Assembly (NCBI RefSeq): GCF_000383575.1
Contig: NZ_KB911579.1
Location: 499,707 to 563,706 of the forward strand
Direction: 5' to 3'
DNA length: 64,000 nucleotides
From: Salinispora oceanensis
GTDB lineage: Bacteria; Actinomycetota; Actinomycetes; Mycobacteriales; Micromonosporaceae
A program made the translations under genes and the position numbers. Within the stretch, counting starts at the first letter, position 1, and each line of letters opens with the position of its first letter. Shown here in pieces: positions 18,160 through 28,100 of the stretch. Under the pieces are notes generated by a model. It made no database searches, was not told the DNA's origin, and saw nothing but the letters and a program-made list of their open reading frames with translations.

Positions 18160-18386
18160 CGGCGCCCGAGGTACTCGACTGCCGGGGGCAGCGCTGCCCG
18201 CTGCCGGTGATCGCGGTAGCCCGCCGCCTGCCCGAGCTGCCGGTGGGCGCCCTCGTCCGGGTGCTGGCCGACGATCCGGCCGCCGCGGTGGACCTGCCTG
18301 CCTGGTGTCGGCTTCGAGGTCAGGAGTTCGTGGGCCGGGTGGACGGTCCCGACGGCCCGGGATTCGACGTTCGCCGCCGGCACTGA
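18156..18386 (+). CDS. TusA-family sulfur carrier protein
   Basis: A 76-residue TusA-like protein (SirA fold) with the sulfur-carrying Cys in CRGQRCPLPVI, that is, the CPxP motif near residue 14. TusA takes persulfide sulfur from a cysteine desulfurase and hands it to tRNA thiolation, molybdenum-cofactor or other pathways. GTG 18156 overlaps the desulfurase stop (GTGA), so the two are co-translated and probably partners. It is below normal gene-finder length and easily missed. Confidence 0.88.
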   Translation: MTAPEVLDCRGQRCPLPVIAVARRLPELPVGALVRVLADDPAAAVDLPAWCRLRGQEFVGRVDGPDGPGFDVRRRH

Positions 18387-18413
18387 CCCCCGAGCCCCGG
18401 GGGGCAGTGCCGG
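18377..18413. terminator. bidirectional terminator overlapping the tusA stop
   Basis: CCGGCACTG (18377-18385) pairs with CAGTGCCGG (18405-18413), with an inner CCCCCG/CGGGGG stem. It separates the convergent TusA and adenosine kinase genes. Confidence 0.7.
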
Positions 18414-18420
18414 CGTCGGC

Positions 18421-19437
<1,017 letters not shown>

Positions 19438-19508
19438 CTACCGCTCCGGCTACCCCGAGGTAACCGTTCAGTTGAACCATCAGCAACTCCCGTACCAACC
19501 ACCGGGGG

Positions 19509-19544
19509 CCGGCCCTCTTGGTGAAAAACCGGGGCCGGCCCGCC
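19509..19544 (-). terminator. terminator after erpA
   Basis: Two copies of GGGCCGGCCC (19509-19518 and 19535-19544) can pair across a 16-nt loop, ten bases beyond the erpA stop. Confidence 0.55.
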
Positions 19545-19553
19545 GGTCGGCGG

Positions 19554-19916
19554 TCAGCTGAACGAGTCGCCGCAGGCGCAGGAGTTTCCCGCGTTCGGGT
19601 TGTCGATCGTGAAGCCCTGCGCGTCGATCCGGTCGGCGAAGTCGATGGTGGCGCCACCCAGGTAGGGGGCGCTCATCCGGTCAACGACGACCTCCACGCC
19701 ATCGAAATCGGTGATTACATCGCCGTCGAGCGACCGCTCGTCGAAGAAGAGCTGGTACCGCAGGCCGGAGCAGCCGCCCGGCTGCACCGCGACCCGGAGC
19801 CGCAGGTCGTCACGGCCCTCCTGCTCGATCAGAGCCTTGACCTTCTGGGCCGCGACATCGGTCAGGATCACGGTCGTGGGGGCCTCGGTCGACTCGGTCT
19901 GCGCTGGCGTGGTCAC
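19554..19916 (-). CDS. erpA: iron-sulfur cluster insertion protein ErpA (HesB/IscA type)
   Basis: A 120-residue A-type carrier. The three cluster-binding cysteines are in QPGGCSGLRY and the C-terminal NSCACGDSFS, and the family landmark NPNAG precedes the latter. It accepts an Fe-S cluster and transfers it to apo-enzymes. GTG 19916 is preceded by GGGAG with 7-nt spacing; the open frame continues upstream into the glycerate kinase neighbourhood but that part is Arg/Trp-rich and unlike the family. The nearby desulfurase, TusA, NadA and LipA genes all depend on sulfur or Fe-S chemistry. Confidence 0.95.
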   Translation of the reverse strand: MTTPAQTESTEAPTTVILTDVAAQKVKALIEQEGRDDLRLRVAVQPGGCSGLRYQLFFDERSLDGDVITDFDGVEVVVDRMSAPYLGGATIDFADRIDAQGFTIDNPNAGNSCACGDSFS

Positions 19917-20052
19917 GTGGAATCTCCCTGCACACGTAAGGTGTGGTCGTCGTAGCCAACACCGTCGGTCAACGATTCCCACTGCGGTCCGGCTTCGATT
20001 GTAGGCCGCCCGCCACCGGGCCACCCAGGTGACGGGGGCCGCACCCGGCCGG

Positions 20053-21189
20053 TCAGCGACTCCACTGCCGGGCCAGCCGGGCCGCCAGGGTCCGCAGCCC
20101 GTTGACCGGCTGGCCGATCGCCGCCTCCACCCCGCCGTGTTCCGCCCCGCCGTAGTGCTCGACGAGGCTGTGTGCCTCGGTGACGCCCGCCGCGGCCGCC
20201 TCCCGCCGGCCCGCGCCCACCTGCCCCGCCAGCACCACGCACGGCACGCCCCGGTCCCGGGCCGCGCCGGCCACCCCAGCGACCACCTTGCCGCACAGGG
20301 ACTGCTGATCAAACGAACCCTCGCCGGTGATCACCAGGTCGACGGAGTCCAGCGCGGTCTCCAGCCCGACGGCGCGGGCGACCAGGCCGATCCCCGACTC
20401 GCACCGGCCGCCGAGGGCGAGCACCGCCGCGCCCAGCCCACCGGCCGCCCCGCCACCGGGTAGGGCGCCCAGGCCACCGGGGCAGCCGGACAGGTCCCGT
20501 TCAAGGACCGCGGCGAACCGCTCCAACGCGGCGTCGAGCAGCAGCACGTCCGCCCGGTCGGCGCCTTTCTGCGGTCCGAAGACATTGCTCGCCCCGTGCA
20601 CCCCGAGTAACGGGTTGTCCACATCCGTGGCAGCGACCAACCGGGCGTCCCGCAACCGTGGCGCCCCGTCCAGCGCCGCGACGGCGGCCAGCGCCGCTCC
20701 CCCGTACGGCAGGGCCACCCCAGCGCCGTCCAGCGGTGTCACGCCGAGGGCGGCGAGCAGGCCCGCGCCCGCGTCATTGGTGGCCGAGCCACCGAGCCCG
20801 AGCACCACCTCGGAAGCGCCGCACTCGACGGCGGCGGCCACCAGCAGCCCCACTCCGTACGAGGTGGTGCGTCTCGGGTCGCGCTCGGCCGGGGCGAGCA
20901 GCTGCAGACCGCAGGCCTGAGCGCTCTCCACGTACCCCGTACCGCCCGGGGTGAGCAGGATCTCAGCGGAGGTTGGACGGCCAAGGGGGTCAACGGTCGG
21001 CACCGGCACCCGACGGGCGTCCACCGCCCCGGCCAATACCTCCAGGAACCCGGGACCACCGTCAGCGAGGGGGTGCACGAGCAGGTCGTCGTCCGGCGCC
21101 ACCGATCGCCAACCGGCGACCATGGCACTGGCCACCGCCGGCGCCGACAGGGTGCCGGCGAACTTGTCCGGGCAGAGCAGCACACGCAT
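20053..21189 (-). CDS. glycerate kinase (GK1 type)
   Basis: A 378-residue class-1 glycerate kinase: glycerate plus ATP gives phosphoglycerate. Family motifs are LLCPDKFAGTLSAPAVA at the N-terminus, VHPLADGGPGFLEVLAG, VLGLGGSATNDAGAGLLAALG and VITGEGSFDQQSLCGKV. Divergent from nadA with only 68 bp between starts. On the minus strand a CACACT hexamer ends 7 nt before ATG 21189, again a possible leaderless start. The same gene follows erpA in mycobacteria (Rv2205c). Confidence 0.93.
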   Translation of the reverse strand: MRVLLCPDKFAGTLSAPAVASAMVAGWRSVAPDDDLLVHPLADGGPGFLEVLAGAVDARRVPVPTVDPLGRPTSAEILLTPGGTGYVESAQACGLQLLAPAERDPRRTTSYGVGLLVAAAVECGASEVVLGLGGSATNDAGAGLLAALGVTPLDGAGVALPYGGAALAAVAALDGAPRLRDARLVAATDVDNPLLGVHGASNVFGPQKGADRADVLLLDAALERFAAVLERDLSGCPGGLGALPGGGAAGGLGAAVLALGGRCESGIGLVARAVGLETALDSVDLVITGEGSFDQQSLCGKVVAGVAGAARDRGVPCVVLAGQVGAGRREAAAAGVTEAHSLVEHYGGAEHGGVEAAIGQPVNGLRTLAARLARQWSR

Positions 21190-21257
21190 GCCGAGCAGTG
21201 TGGCAGCACACACCGGCACGCGCCGCAACGGAGCGGCGCTGTGGAACCATAGGGGGC

Positions 21258-22460
21258 GTGACGTCGACCTGGGTTGAACCTTCCGCCACCGCCACCGCGC
21301 TCCTCCTGCTCGGGCGGGGTAGCGATCCGGCTACCGAACGGGGAGTCGAGTGTCCTGGCGAACTGCCGGCACCGAGCGACCCCGAGCTGGTGGCCCGGGC
21401 GGCGGCGGCGAAGGCACAACTCGGTGACCGGGTCTTCGTGCTGGGCCACCACTACCAACGCGACGAGGTGATCCAGTTCGCCGACGTCACGGGCGACTCG
21501 TTCAAGCTGGCCCGGGAGGCAGCGGCCCGGCCAACCGCGGAGTACGTCGTCTTCTGCGGCGTGCACTTCATGGCCGAGAGCGCCGACATCCTCACCACGG
21601 ACCAACAGCGGGTTGTCCTGCCCGACCTGGCCGCCGGTTGTTCGATGGCGGACATGGCGGCGCTCCCGCAGGTCGAGGCCGCCTGGGAGACCCTGGCCGA
21701 CCTCGACCTCACCGAAGGCACCGTCCCGGTCACCTACATGAACTCCTCGGCTGACATCAAGGGTTTCGTCGGGCGCAACGGCGGTGTCGTCTGCACCTCG
21801 TCGAACGCCAAGCGGGCGCTGGAGTGGGCGTATCAGCAGGGTCAGCGGGTACTCTTCCTCCCCGACCAGCACCTGGGCCGGAACACCGCCGTTCTGGAGC
21901 TGGGTTTCTCGCTGGACGACTGCGTGCTCTACGACCCGCACAAGCCGAACGGCGGGCTCACCGCTGGGCAGCTCCGCGATGCTCGGATGATTCTCTGGCG
22001 GGGGCACTGCTCGGTCCACGGCCGGTTCACCCTCGACAGCGTCAACGAGGTACGCGAGCGGGTTCCGGGCGTCAATGTGCTGGTGCACCCCGAGTGCCGG
22101 CACGAGGTGGTCCGCGCTGCTGATTTCGTCGGCTCCACGGAATACATCATCAAGACGATCGAGGCGGCACCGGCCGGCTCGGCGTGGGCGGTGGGCACGG
22201 AGCTGAACCTGGTCCGCCGGCTGGCGCTGGCCAACCCGGACAAGCAGGTCATGTTCCTGGACCGCGCGGTCTGCTACTGCTCGACGATGAACCGCATCGA
22301 TTTGCCTCATCTGGTGTGGGCGCTGGAGGAGCTGGTCGCTGGCCGGGTGGTGAACCAGATCACGGTGGATGCGGAGACGGCACACCAGGCGCGGGCGGCG
22401 CTGGACCAGATGCTGGCCCTGCCGGGAACGGAGAACCGGCCGCCGAGCGAAGCGCGATAA
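21258..22460 (+). CDS. nadA: quinolinate synthase A
   Basis: A 400-residue NadA, which condenses iminoaspartate with dihydroxyacetone phosphate to quinolinate in NAD synthesis, using a [4Fe-4S] cluster. Visible motifs are VLGHHYQRDEVI, FCGVHFMAESADIL, DLAAGCSMAD, YMNSSADIKGF, LVHPECRHEVV, and CYCSTMNRI; cluster ligands are the Cys in the CGVHFMAES region, PEC and CSTMN. GTG 21258 follows AGGGGG directly. The other NAD synthesis genes (nadB, nadC) are not adjacent. Confidence 0.96.
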   Translation: MTSTWVEPSATATALLLLGRGSDPATERGVECPGELPAPSDPELVARAAAAKAQLGDRVFVLGHHYQRDEVIQFADVTGDSFKLAREAAARPTAEYVVFCGVHFMAESADILTTDQQRVVLPDLAAGCSMADMAALPQVEAAWETLADLDLTEGTVPVTYMNSSADIKGFVGRNGGVVCTSSNAKRALEWAYQQGQRVLFLPDQHLGRNTAVLELGFSLDDCVLYDPHKPNGGLTAGQLRDARMILWRGHCSVHGRFTLDSVNEVRERVPGVNVLVHPECRHEVVRAADFVGSTEYIIKTIEAAPAGSAWAVGTELNLVRRLALANPDKQVMFLDRAVCYCSTMNRIDLPHLVWALEELVAGRVVNQITVDAETAHQARAALDQMLALPGTENRPPSEAR

Positions 22461-22668
22461 CTATCCGTAGCGGCTCTGGCGCAAAAAGTGCTAGAACGCC
22501 GATAAATACCGCCAAGGGCGATCTGACCGAGTCCGCCTTCGTCACAGAGGGCTATGCTGCCCTGGGCGACGACACGTGGATGTCCCGGTCACCGACCCCT
22601 GTTACCGCGGACCGCCGGACATCCAACCCCACCGATACCCGGCACCACTCGACGCGCTGGAGGTTGCG

Positions 22669-24024
22669 TTGACCGACGACGTCCTGGTCGTACACGGAGG
22701 CACTCCGCTGGAAGGGCGAATTCGCGTACGCGGCGCGAAGAACCTCGTCTCCAAGGCGATGGTCGCCGCGCTACTCGGCGACAGCCCGAGCCGGCTCTAC
22801 GACCTACCGAAGATCCGTGACGTCGAGGTCGTCCGTGGCCTGCTCGGCGTACACGGAGTCAAGGTCACTGATGGCGACGAGGACGGCGCACTGGTCCTCG
22901 ACCCCGCCAACGTGGAGAGCGCCAGCACCGACCAGATCAACGTGCACGCCGGTTCAAGCCGGATCCCGATCCTGTTCTGCGGGCCACTGCTACACCGGCT
23001 TGGCCACGCCTTCATCCCCGACCTCGGCGGTTGCCACATCGGCCCCCGCCCGATCGACTTTCACCTCCAGGCGCTGCGCGAGTTCGGGGCGACCGTCGAG
23101 AAGCAGCCGGAGGGCCTACACCTGTCGGCCCCGAACGGCCTACACGGCACGAAGTTCGCACTGCCCTACCCGAGCGTCGGCGCCACCGAGCAGGTGCTGC
23201 TGACCGCGGTGATGGCCGAGGGCGTCACCGAGCTGCGTAACGCGGCGGTCGAGCCGGAGATCGTCGACCTGATCTGCGTCCTCCAGAAGATGGGCGCGAT
23301 CATCAAGGTGCACACCGACCGGGTGATCGAGATTCAGGGCGTGCCGAAGCTCCACGGCTACTCGCACCGCCCGATCCCGGACCGGATCGAGGCAGCCAGC
23401 TGGGCCGCCGCCGCGCTGGCCACCCGCGGCCACGTCGAGGTGCTCGGCGCGGAGCAGGCCGACATGATGACGTTCCTGAACATCTTCCGCTCGGTTGGCG
23501 GCGAGTACGAGGTCACGGACGCCCGCCCACCCCGGCTGAACGACCCGGGTCAGGAGGGCGGCATCCGATTCTGGCACCCGGGCGGGGAGCTGAAGTCGGT
23601 CGCGCTGGAGACCGACGTGCACCCGGGTTTCATGACCGACTGGCAGCAACCATTGGTCGTGGCGCTGACCCAGGCCCGCGGCCTCTCGATCGTGCACGAA
23701 ACTGTGTACGAACAGCGACTCGGCTACACCTCGGCGCTGAACTCGATGGGTGCGAACATCCAGGTCTACCGGGACTGCCTGGGCGGCACGCCGTGTCGCT
23801 TCGGCCGGCGCAACTTCAAGCACTCGGCGGTCATCGCCGGGCCGAGTAAGTTGCACGCCGCCGATCTGGTCATCCCCGACCTACGGGCCGGGTTCAGCCA
23901 CCTGATCGCGGCGCTCGCCGCGGAGGGCACCTCCCGGGTGTACGGCGTCGACCTCATCAACCGTGGCTACGAGGACTTCGAGGCGAAGCTCGCCGACCTG
24001 GGCGCGCACGTCGAACGACCGTGA
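22669..24024 (+). CDS. murA: UDP-GlcNAc 1-carboxyvinyltransferase (MurA-type), Cys active site
   Basis: A 451-residue MurA-family enzyme: phosphoenolpyruvate is joined to UDP-GlcNAc, first step of peptidoglycan precursor synthesis. K24-N25 (RGAKN) and the active-site loop GGCHIGPRPID (Cys122) are intact, so this copy has the Cys form, whereas mycobacterial MurA carries Asp and is fosfomycin resistant. A TTG start at 22669 is favoured: GGAGG lies 5 nt upstream and the homologous N-terminus starts there; an ATG at 22576 would add 31 low-similarity residues. The central region near LNDPGQEGGIRFW looks longer than in E. coli MurA (419 residues). It may be the second MurA (MurA2-like) of actinomycetes. 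Confidence 0.9.
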   Translation: MTDDVLVVHGGTPLEGRIRVRGAKNLVSKAMVAALLGDSPSRLYDLPKIRDVEVVRGLLGVHGVKVTDGDEDGALVLDPANVESASTDQINVHAGSSRIPILFCGPLLHRLGHAFIPDLGGCHIGPRPIDFHLQALREFGATVEKQPEGLHLSAPNGLHGTKFALPYPSVGATEQVLLTAVMAEGVTELRNAAVEPEIVDLICVLQKMGAIIKVHTDRVIEIQGVPKLHGYSHRPIPDRIEAASWAAAALATRGHVEVLGAEQADMMTFLNIFRSVGGEYEVTDARPPRLNDPGQEGGIRFWHPGGELKSVALETDVHPGFMTDWQQPLVVALTQARGLSIVHETVYEQRLGYTSALNSMGANIQVYRDCLGGTPCRFGRRNFKHSAVIAGPSKLHAADLVIPDLRAGFSHLIAALAAEGTSRVYGVDLINRGYEDFEAKLADLGAHVERP

Positions 24025-24060
24025 CCCACACCATTCCGGGCGGCGATACCCGCTCCTGAC

Positions 24061-24100
24061 GTCCGCGCCCGGCGCACCGCGATGTGCACCGGGCGCGGAC
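24061..24100 (+). terminator. terminator of murA
   Basis: A 12-bp perfect stem (GTCCGCGCCCGG / CCGGGCGCGGAC) closes a 16-nt loop, 37 bases beyond the murA stop. Confidence 0.7.
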
Positions 24101-24107
24101 ATTTGGC

Positions 24108-24119
24108 TACGCTTGCCAC
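24108..24119 (+). promoter_or_regulatory. probable leaderless promoter -10 of the DUF3043 gene
   Basis: TACGCT at 24108-24113, six bases, then GTG 24120, immediately after the murA terminator. Confidence 0.5.
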
Positions 24120-24713
24120 GTGCCCCTGTTTCGTCGCAAAGCCACTGACCTGCTCGACGAGTCCACCAAGTCGGTGACACCCGAGGAGGAGCCCGCCGCC
24201 GCCCCCCGGGGCTACACGCCGGCGAAAGGGCGCGAGACGCCCAAGCGGCCCAGCATCGGGCGGCGCCCCACCACGGTGGTCAAGTCGCTGAGCAAGGAGG
24301 AGCGACGCGCGGAGCGCCGCCGACTGCGCGCCGAGTCGGCCGCGGAGTTCCGCCGCGAGGGCGGCCCCCGCGACCGGGGGCCGGAGCGGCTACTGGCCCG
24401 CAACGTGGTCGACTCCCGACGCACAGTGGGCACCTGGTTCTTCGGCGGCGCGCTGATCGTGTTACTCGGCTCGAACCAGGCGATGCCGCCGGAGGTCCGA
24501 CTCGGCTCCAACATCCTGTGGGTGGTGCTCGCGATCGCCCTGATCATCGACTCGGTCCTGATCTCACGGAAGATCAAGAAGCTGGTCCGGGAGCGTTTCC
24601 CGAACACCGGGCAACGGATGGGCTCGCTCTACCTCTACGCGATCATGCGGTCGATCACCTTCCGCCGGATGCGGGCCCCCGTACCCCGCGTCGCCATCGG
24701 CGACCCGGTCTGA
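24120..24713 (+). CDS. DUF3043 membrane protein
   Basis: A 197-residue protein of the actinobacterial DUF3043 family. It begins PLFRRK, has a charged Lys/Arg/Glu-rich cytoplasmic region (about 20-105, KEERRAERRRLRAES), then two hydrophobic helices (TWFFGGALIVLLGS and ILWVVLAIALIIDSVLIS), and a basic C-terminal tail. The function is unknown. M. tuberculosis Rv2206 is the syntenic relative, between glycerate kinase and cobT. GTG 24120 matches the usual family start. Confidence 0.88.
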   Translation: MPLFRRKATDLLDESTKSVTPEEEPAAAPRGYTPAKGRETPKRPSIGRRPTTVVKSLSKEERRAERRRLRAESAAEFRREGGPRDRGPERLLARNVVDSRRTVGTWFFGGALIVLLGSNQAMPPEVRLGSNILWVVLAIALIIDSVLISRKIKKLVRERFPNTGQRMGSLYLYAIMRSITFRRMRAPVPRVAIGDPV

Positions 24714-24777
24714 CGGCACCCGCCGCCGGGCACCCCGCTCGCCTCCTCCGACACCTCGATCCCACGGCCGCAACGCA

Positions 24778-24803
24778 CCCGGCGGCGCGCTGACGCCGCC
24801 GGG
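24778..24803 (+). terminator. terminator of the DUF3043 gene
   Basis: CCCGGCGGCG (24778-24787) pairs perfectly with CGCCGCCGGG (24794-24803) across a 6-nt loop. Confidence 0.65.
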
Positions 24804-24843
24804 CCCCGGCAGCTACGAAGACCGGTGGTCAGCTGTCCGGATG

Positions 24844-24899
24844 CCCAAACCCTGTTCCGGATATAACCCATATATCCGGAACATGGGATAACGTTTGGG
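24844..24899. promoter_or_regulatory. nested palindrome, candidate operator or RNA hairpin
   Basis: An inner perfect 12-bp inverted repeat, TGTTCCGGATAT (24853-24864) and ATATCCGGAACA (24872-24883), is separated by AACCCAT. It is framed by a second pair, CCCAAAC (24844-24850) and GTTTGGG (24893-24899). The element is AT-rich for this genome and lies about 270 bp before the WG-repeat gene. It could bind a dimeric regulator or fold in RNA; the sequence cannot decide. Confidence 0.6.
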
Positions 24900-25165
24900 T
24901 CCCGCGCGGGCGCCACAGTGGCGGCGACCGAGCCCACGCCGCTACCCTGCTTCCGCAGCTACACCTTGCTGAACGGAAGAAGCTACGGCCGGCGGGTGCC
25001 CAGCGCGACAATGTGCAACGAGGTGACAATCGCCGTGAGCGAGCGGACGCGAGCCGGTCATCGGGGCGCGCCCGAACGCAATCGGACGCCCCCGCCAGGT
25101 CCCGCCCACCCCCTGCGTGTGATCCGGGGTAACCCCCTCAGCCAAGCCGGCGACAGGGCGCGCGG

Positions 25166-28100
25166 ATGAGTCGCGGCAGCTACGGCGACCCGTGGCACCA
25201 CTCCGCCGAGCCGACCTGGATGGTCGAGCCGACGAGCGAGTGGCATCCGCAGTTCCCCGGCCAGCGCTACCCCGGCGACATCGGGATCGAGCACACCCAG
25301 CCGCCCGCCGCGCACGCGCGACCTGCCGTTGTCGGCCGGGCCACGGTGCCCCCGCTGGCGCCGACCCGCCCCGACGGGACCTACACCGGCCGCTCCTGGA
25401 ATGAAGCGGACGAGAACCATGCCCGCCAGGACGAGGAGCTGCGCCGCCGACGGCCCGGCGAGGTGCCCCAGGGGGCCGACCGAAGCTGGCGGCCGGCGCC
25501 GCGCGATATTCGGGACGGCGACCCCGGTTGGGAACGGGACAGCCACCGCACCAGCTCCGGATACGGCCAGTACCCCCGCCCAGACCGGTTCGACGACCGG
25601 AGTTCGTGGCACGAGCCCGGGGGGCGGAATCAGCCGGTCTCCCCCGCCCGGCACCCAGAACCGGGCTGGATTCCCGAACCGGACGAAGAGCGACCCCAGG
25701 GACACGGCCGCTACCCCCTCGGTCGGGAGGGCGGGGGGTCGCCACCTCGGACCCGCTACCCGTGGGGGCGGTCAAGCGACAACAATCATGGTCGGCCCGG
25801 CGGACCGCCGGAGAGCGACGGTGGACCTCTGCGGCCGGATGGGGCCCGGGCGAACCGGGATGGGCGCGAGGACCCGTTCCCACGACGGCATTCGGGTAGC
25901 CCCGGCCACCCGAATGCCCCTGGTCCCTCGGCTGGCCCCGGCCCCTCGGTTGAACACGGCACCGTCCACCCGCACCGCAACGGGGCACCCGGACCAGTAC
26001 GGCACCCCGACCGGCACCCAGCCCAGCAACCGCACCCCCACCGTCGGCCCAGTACCGGACGCCCCTGGCCCCCGCCCCAGTCGGGCCCGAACCAGGAGCA
26101 CCCCCGGCGCGGCGGGCCACACCTGCCGCCACCCCACCGACCGCCGCAGGGCAGTACCCCGACCAGCACGTCGGCGCCCCCGTACGGCCGGCCCGTCTCC
26201 GGCGCCCCCAGCCGACCAGTCTCTGGCGGCGCCGGCACGGCCCCGCCACCACATCCGCACCCGGAACGCCCGGTAACCGGCGCACCTCCCGGACCGAAGA
26301 CGCCACCGCCCGAGGCGGCCGGACCAGCACCAGCCACCAGTCCACCGCAGCCGCGGCGGTACGTTCCGCCACCGCCCACCCCCGAACCCGTCCGGCCGGC
26401 GCCAAGTCCGAGTGGGCCAAACGCCTGGTTCGGACCGGCCACCGCCCCCGCCGAGCCGACCCCACCCGCCGAGCCGCTCAGGCCCTCCGCCGAGCCAGCC
26501 CCGTCCAACACCGACGCGCTGTCGCCGGCCGCCGCACCCGACCAGCCCGACGACACGCCACCCGCCGCGTCACCGCCCTCGGCGGAGCCAGCCAGCGCCA
26601 CGCCCGAGTACGCGGAACCCGCGAGCAACCCCGAGGAGGAGGCGGAGCCCGCCAGCATCGCAGCGGAGGAGGCCGAGCCAGCCGATGCCGCACCGACCGC
26701 CGGTGGCATCCTCGACAGCGGCGACGAAGCCCCGGACGAGGATTCAGCCCAGTTAACAGACGCTGCCCCGACAGCGGACCCAGACCCGGCACAAGCCGAC
26801 GCGGACCTGAAAGGGGCGCCAGCGGCGGGACCCGCTCCCATCGCCGAGCCCGCCTCGTCGGAATCGGAGACCGCAACGCCACCTGTCTCACTCGATCAGG
26901 ACCCGGAGCCAGAACCGGAGCCAGAACCGGAGCCAGAGCCAGAGCCAGAACCGGAGCCAGAACCGGGACCGGAGACTGGGACGGCATCGGTGCCGACGGA
27001 CCCGGCTGCGGTGACCATGGAGGCGGCCAAACCGGAGCCGGAGCCAGCCCAGGTACTCCCCGCACCACCCACACCGCGACCGGCGCCCGACCCAGCGGAA
27101 CCCGACCTAGCAGAGGCGGAAGCGGAAGCAGAAGCGAAGGAAGCGGAAGCGTCCACGACGGAGCCGAGGGAAGGCCCCGCACCGAAGAGAGCGGCTACTC
27201 CCCTGCCGGATCCGGCAGCCACTCCCGCGCCGGAGACGGCCACTGTGGACCGGAGCGACGCACCGGATGCCGTGGGCGCCGACGACACCGCTCCGCCGGG
27301 TGACCCCGAACGAGTGCTGGCCAATCTCCCCTGGCGACTGGACCCGGCCACGCTCCGCGAGGTCATCCCCGACCCGGAGCAGTTCCGGAATATCCGACGC
27401 CGGCTGACCGAGAAGCTCGGCACGGCCATGGACAACCGATCCCGGGCCCGGCTGCTCAGTCTGCGGGCTGTGGCGTCCCGGGCAGCTGGTGACCTGGACG
27501 ACGCGCTGGCAGACGGCCGGCTGGCCCTGACCTACGCGGAGGCCACCGGCGAGTTGCGACGGTCCGCTCTCGCGCAGGCCCGGCTGGCACACGTGCTGCG
27601 GTGGCGGGGTGAGTACGACGAAGCCGACCGCCTCTTCGCCCAGGCGAACTCACCGGAACTGCCCGACCGGCTACGGGTGGCGCTGCACGAACATGCGGGA
27701 CGGTGTTGCGTTGACCAAGGTCGACTGATCGAGGCCTGCCTTCACTTCGAGCGAGCGTTGGACCTACGCGGTACCGCCGACGCGGAGCTGCTGGACCGGG
27801 TACGGGTGAGTCTGGACGCGGTCGCCGACCGGGCCGCCAAGGCCGGCTTCGGGCCGTACCCCCGCCGTAGGGCGGAGTTGCTGGAGCCGGACCAGCCGCC
27901 GGTGCCGGCGCGCGACGGCGATCTCTGGGGGTACGCCAACCCGGAAGGTGATCTGGTCATCGCGGCGGAGTACGCGGAGGCACAGCCGTTCCGAGAGGGC
28001 CTGGCCTGGGTCCGCCGCCCGGACGACCAACGGTGGTCGCTGCTCGATCGAGCTGGCAGCACCGTGTTGCCAGCGTCCTGGCTGGTGGTCCGCCCGTTCG

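Larger units (their letters stand above)
24714..25165. other. 452-bp gene-free stretch with terminator and nested palindrome
   Basis: No convincing gene is seen here. It holds a terminator hairpin (24778-24803) after the DUF3043 gene, an AT-richer nested inverted repeat (24844-24899), and about 265 bp leading to the WG-repeat gene. Open frames that cross it, including a long one on the minus strand, look like high-GC shadows. Confidence 0.6.

Noticed and set aside
20739..22385. 548-codon minus-strand frame across nadA and glycerate kinase
   Set aside because: It spans two well-supported genes and has no recognisable domain.
24942..26465. 507-codon minus-strand frame opposite the WG-repeat gene
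   Set aside because: Arg/Gly-rich low-complexity translation that mirrors the Pro-rich coding strand; no ribosome site.
26903..26968. Tandem repeats considered as a CRISPR array
   Set aside because: Units of 6-12 bp without spacers, in frame within a coding region.
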